From Kalymmatonema hyalinum WJT4-NPBG1 (lineage in GTDB: Bacteria; Cyanobacteriota; Cyanobacteriia; Cyanobacteriales; Nostocaceae): a stretch of DNA of 33,239 nucleotides. The DNA lies in NCBI GenBank assembly GCA_019359075.1, contig JAHHIB010000095.1, positions 1 through 33,239 on the forward strand. Reading direction: 5' to 3'. Numbering within the stretch: position 1 is the first letter of the stretch; every line of letters starts with the position of its first letter. Shown here one piece after another: positions 16,195 to 24,316 of the stretch. The notes beneath the pieces were generated by a model. It did no database searches, was not told the origin of the DNA, and saw nothing but the letters and a program-made list of their open reading frames with translations. Both the position numbers and the translations under genes were made by a program.

Positions 16195-17652
16195 ATGCAC
16201 ATTCATACACCAGACTGGGTTAAACACGCTGTTTTCTACCAAATTTTTCCAGATCGATTTGCCATAAGCAAACAACCCCGCAAACGGGTTTTACGCACTG
16301 CTCGTTGGGAAGATTGGGAAGCTATGCCAACACTCCAAGGTTATAAGGGCGGGGATTTGTGGGGCATTATCGAGCAGTTAGACTACATACAGGATCTGGG
16401 AATTAATGCGATTTACTTTACCCCTATCTTTCAATCGGCTAGCAATCACCGCTACCACACGCACGATTATTATCAGGTTGATCCGATGCTCGGAGGTAAC
16501 CCGGCTTTCAAGGAATTGCTAGACGCAGCTCATCAAAGGAACATCAAAGTTGTTTTGGATGGGGTGTTTAACCACGCCAGTCGGGGCTTTTTCTTTTTCC
16601 ACGACATTTTGGAAAATGGTCCTCATTCACCTTGGGTGGATTGGTTTAGAATTCATGATTGGCCCGTTTCTCCCTACAATGGTGAGTTTCCCGCCAATTA
16701 TGAGGGTTGGGGTGGAAATCGAGCGCTGCCAGTGTTTAACCATGATAACCCTGAGGTACGGGAATATATTATGGAAATTGCCGAATATTGGATGAAATTC
16801 GGCATTGACGGTTGGCGCTTAGATGTGCCTTTTGAGATTAAAACTCCTGGTTTTTGGCAAGAGTTCCGTCAGCGAGTCAAAGCGATTAATCCCGATGCTT
16901 ATATTGTCGGCGAAGTTTGGGGAGATTCCCGTGAGTGGTTGGATGGGACTCAATTTGACGGAGTGATGAATTATCTGTTTGCAGGACCAACTATCGCTTT
17001 TAGCGCAGGCGATCGCGTTGTCCTAGATCAAGTCCAAAGCCGCGACTACAAACCCTACCCACCATTGTTCGCCACTGAGTATGCCCAGAAAATTGAAGAA
17101 CTCCTGCAACTTTACCCTTGGGAAATTGGGCTGACTCAATTAAATTTGCTTGCCAGTCACGATACAGCACGGTTGCTCACTATTGCTGGCGATGATAAAG
17201 CGAGTGTGGAATTAGCAACTTTACTGCTCCTCACCTTTCCTGGTGCCCCCAGTATCTATTATGGTGATGAAGTTGGTTTACCAGGAGCTTTAGATCCAGA
17301 CTCGCGTCGTGGTTTTCCACTAGAAGCTGGTTGGGATAAGGAGATTCTTAAGACTCATCGCGAATTAATTGCTCTACGCCATGCTTACCCTTGCTTGCGT
17401 ACGGGTGATTATAAAGTCCTCTATGCTCAAGGAGAACTTTACATCTTTGCGCGAGTTTTGGGAACAGAAGAATTGATTGTTGCGGTTAATGCTGGAACTG
17501 CATCGGCAAAAGGGAATGTTGATGCAGCAAGTTTGAGCACTCAACCGAACAAACTATTATATGGCGCTGCTGAGGTGGAATGGAGTGTTGAGGCTAAGCA
17601 TCTCACTTTAAGTGTTCCCCCACGCACTGGCTGCATTCTAGGTCTAGGTTAA
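16195..17652 (+). CDS. GH13 alpha-amylase (neopullulanase/cyclomaltodextrinase-like)
   Basis: A 485-residue cytoplasmic glycoside hydrolase of family 13, with no signal peptide. Conserved regions are region I DGVFNHAS (122-129), region II GWRLDVPFEI with nucleophile Asp210, region III VGEVW with acid/base Glu240, and region IV LASHDT with Asp323. The segment GGDLWGIIEQLDYIQDLGINA and the HRYHTHDYYQVDP stretch are typical of neopullulanase, cyclomaltodextrinase and maltogenic amylase, which cut alpha-1,4 bonds of short or cyclic maltodextrins and pullulan. The N-terminal domain common in some members of that group is absent. The frame starts at TTG 16141, but ATG 16195 gives the natural start MHIHTPDWVK, with GAGAG upstream. 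The likely role is glycogen or maltodextrin breakdown inside the cell. Confidence 0.9.
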   Translation: MHIHTPDWVKHAVFYQIFPDRFAISKQPRKRVLRTARWEDWEAMPTLQGYKGGDLWGIIEQLDYIQDLGINAIYFTPIFQSASNHRYHTHDYYQVDPMLGGNPAFKELLDAAHQRNIKVVLDGVFNHASRGFFFFHDILENGPHSPWVDWFRIHDWPVSPYNGEFPANYEGWGGNRALPVFNHDNPEVREYIMEIAEYWMKFGIDGWRLDVPFEIKTPGFWQEFRQRVKAINPDAYIVGEVWGDSREWLDGTQFDGVMNYLFAGPTIAFSAGDRVVLDQVQSRDYKPYPPLFATEYAQKIEELLQLYPWEIGLTQLNLLASHDTARLLTIAGDDKASVELATLLLLTFPGAPSIYYGDEVGLPGALDPDSRRGFPLEAGWDKEILKTHRELIALRHAYPCLRTGDYKVLYAQGELYIFARVLGTEELIVAVNAGTASAKGNVDAASLSTQPNKLLYGAAEVEWSVEAKHLTLSVPPRTGCILGLG

Positions 17653-17698
17653 GCCAACAAGTTGCATTGCAGATTTAACAGATGGTTTGACTGATTTT

Positions 17699-17757
17699 AT
17701 GGGGTGGGGCGGACAGCCCGCCCTTGCTATTTTAGGGTAAGCAGGATGTTTGCCCCA
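17699..17757. repeat. GC-rich dispersed repeat after the amylase gene
   Basis: GGGGTGGGGCGG and the complementary GCCCGCCC form a short stem, followed by GGTAAGCAGGATGTTTGCCCCAC. This is the GCAGGCAAGATGCC-type repeat seen in many cyanobacterial genomes (from memory). A related motif, GGGCAGGCTAGAAGCCCACCCC, lies near 30160. It may also stop amylase transcription. Confidence 0.45.
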
Positions 17758-17779
17758 CAACAATTTGAATGTATAATAC

Positions 17780-17877
17780 CTAGTACAATTCGTCAGACGG
17801 CAGAAGGCTAGAATGCCTATAAAATGAGCTTTTTTGTCATTTTTAACTGTCTAGTTATTTCTGCCGTGCTGTACTAG
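17780..17877. repeat. Palindromic miniature element overlapping the fasciclin stop codon
   Basis: Nested complementary blocks are CTAGTACA (17780-17787) with TGTACTAG (17870-17877), and CGGCAGAA (17798-17805) with TTCTGCCG (17859-17866). Further inside are CTAGA with TCTAG and AAAATGA (17821-17827) with TCATTTT (17838-17844). The whole 98 bp folds into one long stem-loop and ends inside the stop codon of the fasciclin gene. It is probably a miniature inverted-repeat element that also terminates the flanking convergent genes. Confidence 0.65.
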
Positions 17878-18293
17878 TGCCCAGCAACGATTGCAGGCAT
17901 CAACACTGCATCAATAACATGAATCACACCATTATCGGTAAGAATGTCAGTTTTCACGACATTGGCGTCATTTACTTTCACTTTGCCATCAGCAGAATCA
18001 ACCGCTACGATTGACCCTTCTAACGTTTCCGCATGGTCTATTTGGATCAAGTCGTCAGACCTAACATCTCCGTTGGCGACATGATACATCAGAATCTTCT
18101 TTAATTTGGGGATGTCTTGCAGCAATGAATCTAAAGTTCCTGCTGGTAGCTTGGCAAATGCGTCATCAGTAGGCGCAAAGACTGTGTAGGGACCGGGACT
18201 TTTAAGAATTTCTACAAGTTCGGCAGCTTCAACAGCCTTCGCCAACGTATTGAAATTTCCAGCATTGACAGCAGTTTCAACAAGGTCAGGCAT
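17874..18293 (-). CDS. Fasciclin (FAS1) domain protein
   Basis: A 139-residue protein made of one FAS1 domain. Visible are the H1-like box [17 protein letters not shown] (residues about 34-50), the YH motif LMYHVANG, and the H2-like end [16 protein letters not shown]1 domains mediate adhesion or matrix contacts, and single-domain forms are common in cyanobacteria. Here no signal peptide is seen and the domain starts at residue 2 (PDLVETAV), so it would be cytoplasmic unless exported without a signal. ATG 18293 has no clear Shine-Dalgarno. The final residues IVAGH are followed by a TAG lying in the palindromic repeat, so the original C-terminus may have been shortened slightly. It is divergent from rpoZ, with 158 bases between them. 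Confidence 0.9.
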   Translation of the reverse strand: MPDLVETAVNAGNFNTLAKAVEAAELVEILKSPGPYTVFAPTDDAFAKLPAGTLDSLLQDIPKLKKILMYHVANGDVRSDDLIQIDHAETLEGSIVAVDSADGKVKVNDANVVKTDILTDNGVIHVIDAVLMPAIVAGH

Positions 18294-18451
18294 GAGATGA
18301 TGTTTGATTAAGATAATGTTACAAAATACTTATAGAGTGACAAAAAACTATCAGCCTCTATCAATAGAGAGGTTACTTGCAACCCAACAAGCGGCAGTAA
18401 ACGCGTTAGTGCTGCTAAACTGAAGAGAATGACTTCACTGAACCGGTAATT

Positions 18452-18688
18452 ATGCTAAAGCGTTCTAAGTTCGAGACAACTCAATCTCAAATTATGCACC
18501 GTGCAGAAGACCTGATTAGTGCAGCTTCAAATCGCTACCGCATTACAGTTCAAGTGGCAAATCGCGCTAAGCGCCGACGTTATGAAGATTTTGACAGTGC
18601 GGATGATATGATGATGAAGCCAGTGCTGAGGGCAATTATCGAGATGTCCGACGAACTGACTCAACCAGAAATTATTGGTGAAGTCTAA
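18452..18688 (+). CDS. rpoZ: RNA polymerase omega subunit
   Basis: Omega binds the beta' subunit and helps polymerase assembly and stability. In cyanobacteria it also favours binding of the principal sigma factor. The 78-residue product is of the cyanobacterial type, with [26 protein letters not shown] (about residues 18-43, the conserved helix region) and [21 protein letters not shown]. Length is normal. ATG 18452 is close behind GAACCGGTAATT with no strong Shine-Dalgarno. The next gene begins 23 bases after the stop, so they are likely co-transcribed with the exported protein and DUF1818. Confidence 0.95.
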   Translation: MLKRSKFETTQSQIMHRAEDLISAASNRYRITVQVANRAKRRRYEDFDSADDMMMKPVLRAIIEMSDELTQPEIIGEV

Positions 18689-18711
18689 AGTGATGCCAAG
18701 TGGAAAATAGA

Positions 18712-19323
18712 ATGAGCAAAAATTTAGAGTTCATTCAAGTGACACTCAAGTCTTGGCAATTGCTCAACAACCCCCCTTTAAAGAGGGGGGTTTTCGGGAT
18801 CATCGTGGTTGGTGTATTTCTTTTAAGTTTAGGAATAAATTTCCAAGCTGCTGATGCCCAAAGAATCAGTCCCGGCGATCTTTGGCGACAAGTTTATCAA
18901 CAATTACCCGACTTACCCCGAGAAAATCAGTACGTTAGTAAAGAAACGGGGAAAGTAGCTGAAAATAACACCTTGGTCAGTCGTATGATATGGTATCACT
19001 CCTATTTGAAAGGACGTGCGCCAAATTATCGACTCGATTGGAAGCTGACTTTGGCTGATTATCTGGGTGCCAATGAAGTGATGTATGAAACGACTTATCC
19101 TGGAAAGGATAATCTACAGAAAAATCCTTTTGATGGCGATCGCGCTGCTGTTGCACGCCTGAACCGTCGCCAGCGGGACGCGTTGGTGCAAGCTTTAGTT
19201 AATGTTTTCAGTTCTAAATCGCAAAATACACCAGCTACCCCCAACACCTCATCCCCCTCACAGGAAACCACTCCACCTCCTAGACAGGTACCGAAAAAAG
19301 GAGGCGCAGAGCTATTAAAGTAA
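18712..19323 (+). CDS. Exported protein of unknown function, cyanobacterial type
   Basis: A 203-residue protein with a basic N-terminus, a hydrophobic stretch FGIIVVGVFLLSLGI (about residues 28-42) and a cleavage-like AADAQ, so it is probably periplasmic. The mature part (DLWRQVYQQLPDLP, MIWYHSYLKGRAPNYRLDWKLTLADYLG, DGDRAAVARLNRRQRDALV) is well formed and appears conserved, but I do not know its function. The end is a low-complexity Pro/Ser/Thr tail. ATG 18712 has GGA eight bases before it. A GTG at 18700 would add four residues. The N-terminal region contains a palindrome translated as NNPPLKRGVFG, a repeat that seems to have been inserted in frame. It is followed by DUF1818 with a 7-base gap, one operon. 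Confidence 0.7.
   Translation: MSKNLEFIQVTLKSWQLLNNPPLKRGVFGIIVVGVFLLSLGINFQAADAQRISPGDLWRQVYQQLPDLPRENQYVSKETGKVAENNTLVSRMIWYHSYLKGRAPNYRLDWKLTLADYLGANEVMYETTYPGKDNLQKNPFDGDRAAVARLNRRQRDALVQALVNVFSSKSQNTPATPNTSSPSQETTPPPRQVPKKGGAELLK
18769..18792. repeat. CCCCCCTTT/AAAGAGGGGGG palindrome inside a coding sequence
   Basis: AACCCCCCTTTAAAG followed by AGGGGGGTT is an imperfect palindrome. Such C/G-run palindromes are dispersed repeats in Nostocales (from memory). Here it sits in the N-terminal region of the exported protein and keeps the frame. Confidence 0.55.
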
Positions 19324-19330
19324 AAAGGTG

Positions 19331-19696
19331 ATGGAACGTGTTATAAAAAGTGGAGTTGGTTGGCGCATCGGCTGGAACCCAACAGCGCCAGAGTTTAAAG
19401 GTTTAGTCGGTACAGATGATTGGGCGTTTGAATTAACAGAAGCCGAGTTGAATGATTTTTGTCGGCTACTGGCGCAACTGGCAGACACCATGAGGCAAAT
19501 CGCGACTGAATTAATGGATGAGGAGAAGATTGCCTGTGAAGCCGAAAGCGATTTATTATGGATCGAAGTAGAAGGTTATCCTCATGCCTATAATCTGCGC
19601 TTAATCTTGAAAACAGGGCGTTGTGCAGAAGGTCAATGGAACGCTTCTGCTGTTCCTGCTTTGCTGCAAGCCTCTGTTATGCTCAAGGTTTTTTAG
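19331..19696 (+). CDS. DUF1818 family protein
   Basis: A 121-residue soluble protein of the cyanobacteria-specific DUF1818 family, recognised from VKSGVGWRIGWNP-like VIKSGVGWRIGWNP at the N-terminus, KGLVGTDDWAFELTEAEL, LLWIEVEGYPHAYNLRLIL and GRCAEGQW. It is found in nearly all cyanobacteria, next to varied genes. Function not known. The start ATG 19331 has AAAGGTG directly upstream. GTG 19328 is also open. It follows the exported protein by 7 bases and precedes tRNA-Pro by 52 bases. It is likely transcribed from rpoZ onwards. Confidence 0.8.
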   Translation: MERVIKSGVGWRIGWNPTAPEFKGLVGTDDWAFELTEAELNDFCRLLAQLADTMRQIATELMDEEKIACEAESDLLWIEVEGYPHAYNLRLILKTGRCAEGQWNASAVPALLQASVMLKVF

Positions 19697-19748
19697 ATTT
19701 AGACCTTGATAATTTTACTTCTTGTTGCTATAATAGGAAAGTTGACTA

Positions 19749-19822
19749 CGGGGCGTAGCGCAGCTTGGTAGCGCGCCACTTTGGGGTAGTGGAGGTCGTG
19801 GGTTCGAATCCCGCCGCTCCGA
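19749..19822 (+). tRNA. trnP-GGG: tRNA-Pro (anticodon GGG)
   Basis: The 74-nt cloverleaf has acceptor CGGGGCG/CGCTCCG (one G-T pair) with discriminator A, D-arm GCGCAGCTTGGTAGCGC, anticodon stem CCACT/AGTGG around loop TTGGGGT (anticodon GGG), and T-arm GTGGGTTCGAATCCCGC. CCA is not encoded. It reads proline CCC and CCU codons. No other tRNA is near. Confidence 0.95.
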
Positions 19823-20024
19823 TTGATTGAGAAGTATACCTGCTGGTCTTTATAGAGAGTGGCAGGTTTTTTAATTTGGTATCAAATGATGCCACGCATC
19901 TTTGACAAGATGAAGAGAATGACAGTATGAGCAGAGAATAAGGGGGATCTGCAAGATGTGGCTTTTACTACTTGCCCATTTCCCTGATCTCCCTCACCTC
20001 CCGTATGAATTAGGGATTCTTGTT

Positions 20025-20219
20025 TTAGAAACGCCACCAAGTCTTTTGTACGTAACTGAGAATAGCCATAGCAATTGCGCCAAATAGCAACAGCCAAATC
20101 ACTCCTCCCGGAAGGAAAGTGAGAATACCAAAACCTCTCAGTACCCAAACAGCGATCGCAATACCAAGAAAAACCCCGAAACCCTGATTTAATGCGCGAT
20201 TTAATTTAGAATTACTCAC
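20025..20219 (-). CDS. Small two-helix membrane protein
   Basis: A 64-residue product. A short polar N-terminus (SNSKLNRALNQ) is followed by two hydrophobic helices, GFGVFLGIAIAVWVLRGFG and GVIWLLLFGAIAMAILSYV, and a tail KTWWRF. The double-glycine and aromatic pattern is that of conserved cyanobacterial membrane proteins, but I do not recognise a named family. The start ATG 20219 is reasonable, though the upstream region gives no strong Shine-Dalgarno. It stands alone after the tRNA on the opposite strand. Confidence 0.65.
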   Translation of the reverse strand: MSNSKLNRALNQGFGVFLGIAIAVWVLRGFGILTFLPGGVIWLLLFGAIAMAILSYVQKTWWRF

Positions 20220-20975
20220 CTAATTTCCCTCAAACTTTACAGTCATAGCATTTTATATGTAGCAACAAAAGTATTCACTGTTATAGAAGCAGTAAAGAAA
20301 GAGAGAGGGGGATGTACTTGAAGCAATACCTTAAGCTGCCCTACGAGAGCCCAAGGAAGACGTAAACAAGGCAAGATGCTACTCATGCTGGAAATGAAAA
20401 TGTCCCTACGTATTGTTCTGTTTGTCCTCTTAGGTTTATTCTTCGTTTCCCCTGTCCCCATGTTTATAAGTCTTTTTGTCTTATTTTCGCTGCATCCCCA
20501 TATTTTTTTGTTTTAGTTCATCTGCCTAATTTTGTCTTGTCAAATTTTTTTTCATCATAGGTGAAATTACGGTAGCTTATAATCCATTTTATCTGTTAAA
20601 GATAAGTACTTAGATCAGGGCTGGGTGGTTGACCATTTCTCTTTCTATTTTTTGCTCTTTTTATAAGTATATATACTTAAAAAGTGTGAGGTCGAGTCGG
20701 TTAACACCTAAAATGAAGACTACCTTGAGGACACAAACACACAGGGAAGAGGAGGGTTTTCATTATCAGCTGCTAGAGAATTTGATACTTTGATATGAAT
20801 GAGAAACATGACATATTATGAGTGAACTTTTGGTAACAATAGGCAGAAAATAACTGTTTCCGGAAAATCCATATATTGTACTGGAAGTAACATTAGTGAG
20901 TGAGACTCAACCAAGTCAGATATTCACCAGTTTAAACCCGTTTAGTTGATGTGTTGAGGAGTGACGAAAAACATT
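20220..20975. promoter_or_regulatory. Long intergenic region with 16-bp perfect palindrome
   Basis: There are about 750 bases without a supported gene. TAAGTATATATACTTA at 20664-20679 is a perfect 16-bp palindrome, about 300 bases before the next gene. It could be an operator of a dimeric regulator or just an AT-rich coincidence. The frames in the rest (for example minus 20243-20461) give implausible proteins. GAGGAG at 20956-20961 is the nearest Shine-Dalgarno-like sequence for the following gene. Confidence 0.35.
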
Positions 20976-21533
20976 ATGTCTGCGTTCTTTATTTCAGACT
21001 CGGTTCCCACAGATTCAGACATACCTTGCAGTCAGGACAAACAAAGATTGCTGATGCAGGGCGAAATTTTGGTGCAAACGCGATCGCATACAGCTTGGGG
21101 CGGTGCTGTGACTGCCTGGATGTATGTACCGTTAGTGCGATCGCACGTGTGGCAGCAGATAACAGATTACCCGCGTTGGGTGCAATATTTTCCTGATGTA
21201 ACTAAAAGCGAAGTTTTACAACGTGGCGAGGTTAAACGTCTTTATCAAGCAGCACAAAAAGCTTTTTTCTTTTTCAGCGCGCAAGTAGAAATTTACCTTA
21301 ATGTCGTGGAAGAACTTGGGCAGCACATCCAATTTAAGCTGGAAAAAGGGAGTTTTCACGATTTTACAGCCAAATTAGAGCTAAAAGATTGTGATAATGG
21401 GACTTTGCTAGGCTATACTGTCCAAGCTACCCCTACTATTCCCATACCATCAATTTTTATTCAACAAGCAATGAACTTTGAATTGCCTGCGAATATGCGT
21501 AAAATGCGACAAGTTCTTTGTAAGGGTGAGTAA
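20976..21533 (+). CDS. SRPBCC (polyketide cyclase/START-like) protein
   Basis: A 185-residue protein with the Bet v1-like fold of SRPBCC proteins: WMYVPLVRSHVWQQITDYPRW (the start helix of the family), a beta-rich middle with VEIYLNVVEE, and the C-terminal alpha helix IQQAMNFELPANMRKM. The family binds hydrophobic ligands or acts as a cyclase, dehydratase or coenzyme Q-binding (COQ10) helper. The cyanobacterial group is not characterised as far as I know. The frame opens at GTG 20961. ATG 20976 lies 14 bases after GAGGAG, so the start is uncertain. It is followed five bases later by the DUF924 gene, so one operon. Confidence 0.78.
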   Translation: MSAFFISDSVPTDSDIPCSQDKQRLLMQGEILVQTRSHTAWGGAVTAWMYVPLVRSHVWQQITDYPRWVQYFPDVTKSEVLQRGEVKRLYQAAQKAFFFFSAQVEIYLNVVEELGQHIQFKLEKGSFHDFTAKLELKDCDNGTLLGYTVQATPTIPIPSIFIQQAMNFELPANMRKMRQVLCKGE

Positions 21534-21538
21534 AAGTC

Positions 21539-22114
21539 ATGTCACGGGCAGAAGAAATTTTGGACTTTTGGTTTGGTAGTCCCGATGAACCGGGCTACGG
21601 CAAACCAAAGTCTTTCTGGTTCAATAAAAAACCGGAGTTTGACGAAGAACTACGAATCCGGTTTCTGCCAGATTACCAAAAAGCCGCAGCAGGAAATTTA
21701 GACGATTGGATCAATGCCTGTGACAGTTGTCTAGCATTGATTTTGCTGTTGGATCAGTTTCCCCGAAATCTGTTTCGCGATACTCCTCAAGCCTTTGCTA
21801 CTGACTGGGAAGCACTCTCAGCAGCCCAGCACGCTGTTGGACAAGGATATGACAAAAAGTTGCTATCGGTACAACGCTGGTTTATTTACTTACCTTTTGA
21901 ACATAGTGAAAACCTAGAGCATCAGCGTCAAGCGGTACGGCTATTTCAGCAACTGGGCGATCATCCTGATAGTGCGAGTTGCATTGATTATGCAATTCGC
22001 CATATGCAAGTGATTCAGCGTTTTGGGCGCTTTCCTCATCGCAATGAGATTTTAGGAAGAGTTTCAACTATAGAAGAAAAGGAGTTTTTGAAGCAGAAAG
22101 GATCATCATTTTAA
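21539..22114 (+). CDS. DUF924 family protein
   Basis: A 191-residue soluble helical protein with the DUF924 pattern: the N-terminal AEEILDFWFG and WFNKKPEFDEELRIRF, the core LILLLDQFPRNLFRDTPQAFATD, and RWFIYLPFEHSENLEHQRQAV with the His-Ser-Glu cluster, then HMQVIQRFGRFPHRNEILGR near the end. The conserved DQFPRN and FEHSE motifs suggest an active or ligand site. Function is not established. It forms an operon with the SRPBCC gene, starting five bases after it. No signal peptide. Confidence 0.88.
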   Translation: MSRAEEILDFWFGSPDEPGYGKPKSFWFNKKPEFDEELRIRFLPDYQKAAAGNLDDWINACDSCLALILLLDQFPRNLFRDTPQAFATDWEALSAAQHAVGQGYDKKLLSVQRWFIYLPFEHSENLEHQRQAVRLFQQLGDHPDSASCIDYAIRHMQVIQRFGRFPHRNEILGRVSTIEEKEFLKQKGSSF

Positions 22115-22142
22115 ATTTTAAGTTTATCAGTGCTTAGTGCTG

Positions 22143-22249
22143 ACTGGAGTTTAGACTAGTCTATTCTGAAAATAAGGTAGAAGGCAGAAGGGATAAGGAT
22201 TTTCATCCGTGGTGCTGTACGACTAGTTCATGACCCACTAAACTCCAGT
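22143..22249. repeat. Miniature inverted-repeat element before the histidine kinases
   Basis: Two nested perfect pairs: ACTGGAGTTTAG (22143-22154) with CTAAACTCCAGT (22238-22249), and ACTAGTC (22155-22161) with GACTAGT (22221-22227). The inside shares GGCAGAAGG and GTGCTGTAC-ACTAGT-type stretches with the element at 17780-17877, so both may belong to one family. It lies about 80 bases upstream of the first hybrid kinase. Confidence 0.6.
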
Positions 22250-22325
22250 TATTAAAGCCAAACATTTGTGTGTAGTTGTCATGATATAAGCAGATAAAAA
22301 ACTAGAAATTATCATAAGCACACTC

Positions 22326-24314
22326 ATGGATTGTAACCAGCAACTGACTCCTAACCAAGAAAGTGAGCGCCTTAGAGCCTTACGCCGTTATGAAATTTTG
22401 GATACACCTCCTGATGGTGCTTTTGAGAGCATTACCTCAATTGCTGCTAAGCTGTTGAAAGTTCCAATCTCCATTGTGAGTTTGGTAGACAGCGATCGCA
22501 TTTGGTTTAAATCTCATCATGGTTTAGAGGTGCAGCAAATTGACCGTACACCAGGACTTTGTGCATCGGCGATTCTTTCTAACGAAGTTTACACAATTAC
22601 GGATGCTAGTAAGGATGTGCGTTCTTTAACGAACCCGCTTGTTGTTGGTGAAATGGGCTTACGCTTTTATGCAGCTGCCCCATTACAAACGCATGATGGT
22701 CATAACTTGGGAACACTGTGCGTGATTGATAAACAACCACGCTCCATTTCGGAAGAGGAGAAGTCTATCTTAACTGACCTAGCGGCAGTGGTCATAGATG
22801 AGATGGAACTGCGGCTCGCTGCTCGCAAGGTGGCGCAGTTAAATGCCGAATTAGCCCAAGCCAAAGAAGCGGCAGAAGTGGCAAACAACGCGAAAAGCGC
22901 CTTTCTTGCCAACATGAGCCACGAACTGCGATCGCCTCTCAACGCTATTCTTGGCTTTTCCCAATTAATGGTGCGCAGCAATACCCTATGTGCGGAGAAC
23001 AAAGAAAATGTCAGCATGATTATGCGCAGTGGGGAACACTTGCTCAGCTTAATTAATCAAGTATTGGATTTCTCCAAAATTGAGGCAGGGCATGCGACTC
23101 TCAACGAAAAAAACTTCGATCTCTATCAGTTGCTAGATGAATTGGAAAATATGTTCCAGTTGAGAGCTACTAATAAAGGATTAGACTTGTTAATCATTCC
23201 CACTTCTTTACTCCCGCAATACGTACGTACAGATGAAGTAAAATTACGGCAAGTCTTGATAAACTTGCTAAGTAATGCTATTAAATTTACATCATTTGGA
23301 AAAGTTACGGTCAGGGTGTCAGCTTTCAGCAATCAATTGTCATCAGCTGAAGAAAATACACAACAGAGAATCTATTTTGAAGTAGAGGATACGGGTGCTG
23401 GAATTGCCGCAGATGATTTGGACAAAGTCTTTGAGGCTTTCGTTCAAACCAAAACAGGTAGAGAATCCCAAGAGGGAACAGGCTTAGGTTTAGCCATAAC
23501 GCGCAAATTTGTGCAGTTGATGGGTGGCGAAATCAGTGTCAGTAGTCAGGTAGGGTGTAGCACTACCTTCAAATTTAATATTCAAGCTAGCGTAGTTGCT
23601 CCTATGGATCTCGAACGCCAACAATCAAAACCCACGGTTGTTGCTCTAGAGCCAAATCAACCCTCTTATCGCATCATGATTGTTGATGATCAACCAATCA
23701 ATCGCCAACTTTTGCATAAGCTGCTCAAACCCCTGGGCTTTGAACTGCAAGAAGCCACTAATGGAAAAGAAGCGGTTGAAGTCTGGGAAAGTTGGGAGCC
23801 GCATTGCATATTTATGGATATGCGGATGCCCGTGATGGATGGGTATGAAGCAACAAAGCACATTAAATCGGCTCTCAAAGGTCAAGCCACAGCTGTCATT
23901 GCCTTGACTGCTAGTGCTTTAGAGGACGAGAAAGCCATTGTCCTTTCTGTTGGTTGCGACGACTTTCTGGGCAAACCATTTCGAGAGGCGGATATCTTTG
24001 CGACAATGCAAAAACACATTGGGGTACGATATGTCTATGATGTACCAAGTACAAAATCTACCTCTACTAACATCGAAGCTGGAGTTGTCACTCCAGCTGA
24101 TGTCGAGAAGCTAACAGAAGGGATTGCAGCCTTACCCCTTGATATAGTGACTAACCTTTATCAAGCAACGATCAACCTGGATTTAGATGAAATGCTGACC
24201 ATCATTGCTCAAATCCGTCAGTCAAATGAGGCTTTAGCCCATAACTTGGCAGATTTAGCTAATAATTTTCAGTATCAGCGAATTTTAACTTTAACTCAAC
24301 CAATAGCAGGCTAA
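22326..24314 (+). CDS. Hybrid histidine kinase GAF-HisKA-HATPase-REC
   Basis: A 662-residue soluble sensor kinase. A GAF domain (about 20-165) has the pattern VPISIVSLVDSDRIWFKSHHGL and ends with GTLCVIDKQPR. A short coiled linker leads to HisKA with phospho-His199 in NMSHELRSPLN, and HATPase (about 300-420) with N317, VEDTGAGI and GTGLGLAI. A receiver domain (about 448-568) carries acceptor Asp498 (FMDMRMPVMDG) and Lys550. The C-terminal tail (about 590-662, VEKLTEGIAALP onward) is also found at the end of the next protein. There is no membrane helix, so the signal is cytoplasmic or diffusible. No conserved chromophore Cys is seen in the GAF. ATG 22326 has no strong Shine-Dalgarno. The gene is followed two bases later by the next kinase, so they are co-translated. 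Confidence 0.92.
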   Translation: MDCNQQLTPNQESERLRALRRYEILDTPPDGAFESITSIAAKLLKVPISIVSLVDSDRIWFKSHHGLEVQQIDRTPGLCASAILSNEVYTITDASKDVRSLTNPLVVGEMGLRFYAAAPLQTHDGHNLGTLCVIDKQPRSISEEEKSILTDLAAVVIDEMELRLAARKVAQLNAELAQAKEAAEVANNAKSAFLANMSHELRSPLNAILGFSQLMVRSNTLCAENKENVSMIMRSGEHLLSLINQVLDFSKIEAGHATLNEKNFDLYQLLDELENMFQLRATNKGLDLLIIPTSLLPQYVRTDEVKLRQVLINLLSNAIKFTSFGKVTVRVSAFSNQLSSAEENTQQRIYFEVEDTGAGIAADDLDKVFEAFVQTKTGRESQEGTGLGLAITRKFVQLMGGEISVSSQVGCSTTFKFNIQASVVAPMDLERQQSKPTVVALEPNQPSYRIMIVDDQPINRQLLHKLLKPLGFELQEATNGKEAVEVWESWEPHCIFMDMRMPVMDGYEATKHIKSALKGQATAVIALTASALEDEKAIVLSVGCDDFLGKPFREADIFATMQKHIGVRYVYDVPSTKSTSTNIEAGVVTPADVEKLTEGIAALPLDIVTNLYQATINLDLDEMLTIIAQIRQSNEALAHNLADLANNFQYQRILTLTQPIAG

Positions 24315-24316
24315 AC

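Noticed and set aside
19882-20148. 88-residue minus-strand ORF overlapping the small membrane protein
   Set aside because: The other frame (20025-20219) gives two clean membrane helices; this one gives an ordinary shadow translation.
20243-20461. 72-residue minus-strand ORF
   Set aside because: No ribosome site, composition not typical, and no recognisable segment.
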